A stretch of DNA of 6,916 nucleotides, from contig JABMMR010000076.1 of assembly GCA_013205525.1 (NCBI GenBank), forward strand, positions 1 to 6,916, given 5' to 3'. This document shows, piece after piece, positions 5,755 through 6,916 of this stretch. Below the pieces are notes generated by a model. It was not told the origin of the DNA and made no database searches. It saw nothing but the letters and a program-made list of their open reading frames with translations. Position numbers and translations under genes: made by a program. This stretch comes from Burkholderiales bacterium. Lineage in GTDB: Bacteria > Pseudomonadota > Gammaproteobacteria > Burkholderiales > Burkholderiaceae_C. How positions within the stretch are numbered: the first letter of the stretch is position 1; every line of letters starts with the position of its first letter.

Positions 5755-6264
5755 ATGCGCAGCACTCAAATGATTCGTGAAATCCAAATCAAGCTACCCG
5801 GCCAAGCGGTTTGGGATAAGTTGGCCGACTTTGGCAACATCTGTCACGGCCATCCGGCCGTGTCAAAGTCTTTCATCACCTCAGACCAAAAAACGGGGGT
5901 GGGCGCTACCCGACATTGCGACTTCACCATGCTGGGTGCCAGCGCTGAAGAGCGAGTGATCGAATGGGACGAGGGCAAAACCATCACCATCGAGGTCTAC
6001 GAGCTAAACAAAATGCCAGGAATCGACAAGCTCAGCTTGGCTTTGAGCGTTGCCCCCGCGGGCGAAAGCTCGGTGTTGCGCGGCACCATGACCTACACCA
6101 TGAAAAATGTTCTCTTTGATATCATGAATTCCTTGGTGATGAAACGCATGAATTCCCAACTGCTTGACGGCATCATGGCCGGTCATAAAAAATACATGGA
6201 AACAGGTGAGATCGTGAACGAAAAAACACCGCTTGACTTAAGCCAAGTCGTGCGTGTGGATTAA
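5755..6264 (+). CDS. SRPBCC (START/Bet v1-like, polyketide-cyclase-type) family protein
   Basis: The 169-residue protein fits the small SRPBCC fold, a helix-grip structure with a deep hydrophobic cavity that binds lipids, aromatics or other ligands. Visible hallmarks are an N-terminal strand MIREIQIKLPGQAVW followed by a helix (DKLADFGNICHGHPAV, 21-36), the GVGATRHCDF segment (48-57) seen in polyketide-cyclase/dehydrase-like members, a strand with EERVIEWDEGKTITIEVYE (65-83), and a long C-terminal helix (about 120-150, Met-rich, ending HKKYMETGE). It has no signal peptide or membrane segment, so it should be cytoplasmic. The substrate cannot be assigned. It follows the AT-rich control region and precedes the pterin dehydratase gene by 16 nt, so the two are likely co-transcribed. 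ATG 5755 is preceded by a weak Shine-Dalgarno sequence; ATG 5770 (M6) is a possible alternative start. Confidence 0.82.
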   Translation: MRSTQMIREIQIKLPGQAVWDKLADFGNICHGHPAVSKSFITSDQKTGVGATRHCDFTMLGASAEERVIEWDEGKTITIEVYELNKMPGIDKLSLALSVAPAGESSVLRGTMTYTMKNVLFDIMNSLVMKRMNSQLLDGIMAGHKKYMETGEIVNEKTPLDLSQVVRVD

Positions 6265-6271
6265 AACATCC

Positions 6272-6277
6272 AAGGGG
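6272..6277 (+). promoter_or_regulatory. Ribosome binding site of the pterin dehydratase gene
   Basis: AAGGGG ends 3 nt before the ATG at 6281 (5 nt if only AAGG is counted). It supports 6281 as the start rather than the in-frame GTG at 6254 inside the SRPBCC gene. Confidence 0.6.
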
Positions 6278-6280
6278 TCT

Positions 6281-6595
6281 ATGGCATTACTTTTCAGTTC
6301 AGTGCAAGCGTTTGAAGCCTACCAAAACTTGCAGCACCAAGCGCAGGCTAAGTGGCGCCTGCAAGAAGACGCATTACAGGTGGAATGGAAATTTAAAAAC
6401 TTCGTTCAAGCCATGTCCTTCATGAATGCGGTAGCTGAGGTGGCCGAGCGCATGAACCACCATCCCGAGTGGAGCAATGTATACAACCGTGTCAGCGTGC
6501 GCTTGACCACCCATGACGCGGGCGGGCTCACCCATTTAGATTTCGCGTTGGCACAAGCCATGGACAGCTTGGCTATCACCGCTTCCCAAAGTTAA
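6281..6595 (+). CDS. Pterin-4a-carbinolamine dehydratase (PhhB/DCoH family)
   Basis: The 104-residue protein is a complete member of the PCD/DCoH family, which dehydrates 4a-hydroxytetrahydropterin so the pterin cofactor of aromatic amino acid hydroxylases can be recycled. The signature MNHHPEWSNVYN spans 58-69. The catalytic histidines are H60, H61 and H78 (in LTTHDAGGL), at almost the same positions as His61, His62 and His79 of the mammalian enzyme. The N-terminal segment (FEAYQNL...WRLQEDALQVEWKFKNF) forms the expected helix and strands, and the end (THLDFALAQAMD) is the usual last helix. No phenylalanine hydroxylase gene is in the window, so its partner is unknown and the phhB name is not used. 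In other bacteria, family members have also been proposed to act in molybdopterin metabolism. It sits 16 nt after the SRPBCC gene and probably shares its transcript. It ends 9 nt from the convergent cinA-type gene. Confidence 0.95.
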   Translation: MALLFSSVQAFEAYQNLQHQAQAKWRLQEDALQVEWKFKNFVQAMSFMNAVAEVAERMNHHPEWSNVYNRVSVRLTTHDAGGLTHLDFALAQAMDSLAITASQS

Positions 6596-6604
6596 ACACG
6601 GCGC

Positions 6605-6916
6605 TTACAGGCTGCGTTGATTCAGAAGCGCTAGCAACTGCCCCAGTGCATGGGCTTGGGTGGCCAAACGCACGGCCGCACGGTCGCCCTCAAAGTGGCA
6701 GGTTTGCACTTTCACCCACACGGTTTCTGCGCCAATCGTGGGGCCGCCGTCGGTGGGCAGACCCCAGGCAAAACACACCGTTCCCACGGGCTTGGCTGGG
6801 CTAGCGCCTGTGGGTCCCGCAATGCCCGTGACCGCCACGGCCACTTGTGCCTTGCTGTGGTTCAAAGCGCCCAACACCATGGCTTGGGCAACTTCCTCGC
6901 TGACCGCGCCGTGCCG
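6605..6916 (-). CDS. pncC: CinA C-terminal domain protein, nicotinamide-nucleotide amidohydrolase (PncC), 5' part missing
   Basis: The - strand frame is open from the right edge to the stop at 6605-6607. It encodes about 103 C-terminal residues. The first visible residues, [13 protein letters not shown], continue beyond the M near 6880, so that M is internal and the start is off-window. The HGAVSEEVA segment, [20 protein letters not shown] (a Gly-rich loop) and GTVCFAW are hallmarks of the CinA C-terminal (PncC/YgaD) family. This enzyme deamidates nicotinamide mononucleotide to nicotinate mononucleotide in the pyridine nucleotide salvage cycle. The visible domain end matches the family end ([15 protein letters not shown]... 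short tail). Whether this is a stand-alone PncC (about 165 residues) or a full CinA with the N-terminal MoCF/ADP-ribose pyrophosphatase domain cannot be decided here. It converges on the pterin dehydratase gene with a 9-nt gap and no visible terminator hairpin between them. Confidence 0.92.
   Translation of the reverse strand, partial: RHGAVSEEVAQAMVLGALNHSKAQVAVAVTGIAGPTGASPAKPVGTVCFAWGLPTDGGPTIGAETVWVKVQTCHFEGDRAAVRLATQAHALGQLLALLNQRSL

Noticed and set aside
6254..6280. Earlier GTG start for the pterin dehydratase gene
   Set aside because: It overlaps the end of the SRPBCC gene, adds residues unlike the family, and lacks the AAGGGG site found just before ATG 6281.
1..6916. Sigma-54 (-24/-12) promoters, CRISPR arrays, tRNA genes, insertion sequences
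   Set aside because: A visual scan for TGGCA-N-TTGC with correct spacing, for regularly spaced repeats, for tRNA-like cloverleaf ends and for transposase motifs gave nothing convincing.

Overview
The window looks like chromosomal DNA of a betaproteobacterium, most likely order Burkholderiales and probably near Comamonadaceae. This rests on protein style (DsbA with a basic RR leader, a long RpoN with an acidic region II, an RlmL-type methyltransferase without the RlmK half), on the lptA-lptB-rpoN order, and on a TACAAT-type -10 box of the kind I associate with this family. The family assignment is from recall, not from a search. Nearly all the DNA is coding. No tRNA, rRNA, insertion sequence or CRISPR array was seen.

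Left part (1-1015, + strand): the 3' end of a SPOR-domain cell-envelope protein, then dsbA, the periplasmic disulfide oxidase. Middle (about 1012-5684, + strand): a promoter overlapping the dsbA stop codon leads into a tightly packed run of lptA, lptB, rpoN, an RlmL-like 23S rRNA methyltransferase gene, and a PIN-domain ribonuclease gene. Three of the four junctions overlap (GTGA, GTGA, TGATG) and the fourth has a 16-nt gap, so translation of these genes is probably coupled. LptA and LptB carry lipopolysaccharide to the outer membrane, RpoN is sigma-54, and the last two genes act on RNA. The usual neighbours lptC (upstream) and hpf/ptsN (downstream of rpoN) are not in their expected places.

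Right part (5685-6916): a very AT-rich intergenic patch (54 of 60 bases A/T at 5671-5730) holds two nested inverted repeats and a plausible promoter. It precedes a two-gene unit encoding an SRPBCC (START/Bet v1-like) protein and a pterin-4a-carbinolamine dehydratase. A convergent CinA C-terminal/PncC-type NMN amidohydrolase gene enters from the right edge on the - strand and is cut by it.

Most of the window is housekeeping sequence, and I found no clear new defence or mobile system. The points most worth a second look are the dyad-rich AT patch before the SRPBCC gene, the PIN nuclease gene without an antitoxin fused to the end of the rpoN operon, and dsbA lying directly beside the LPS-export genes.
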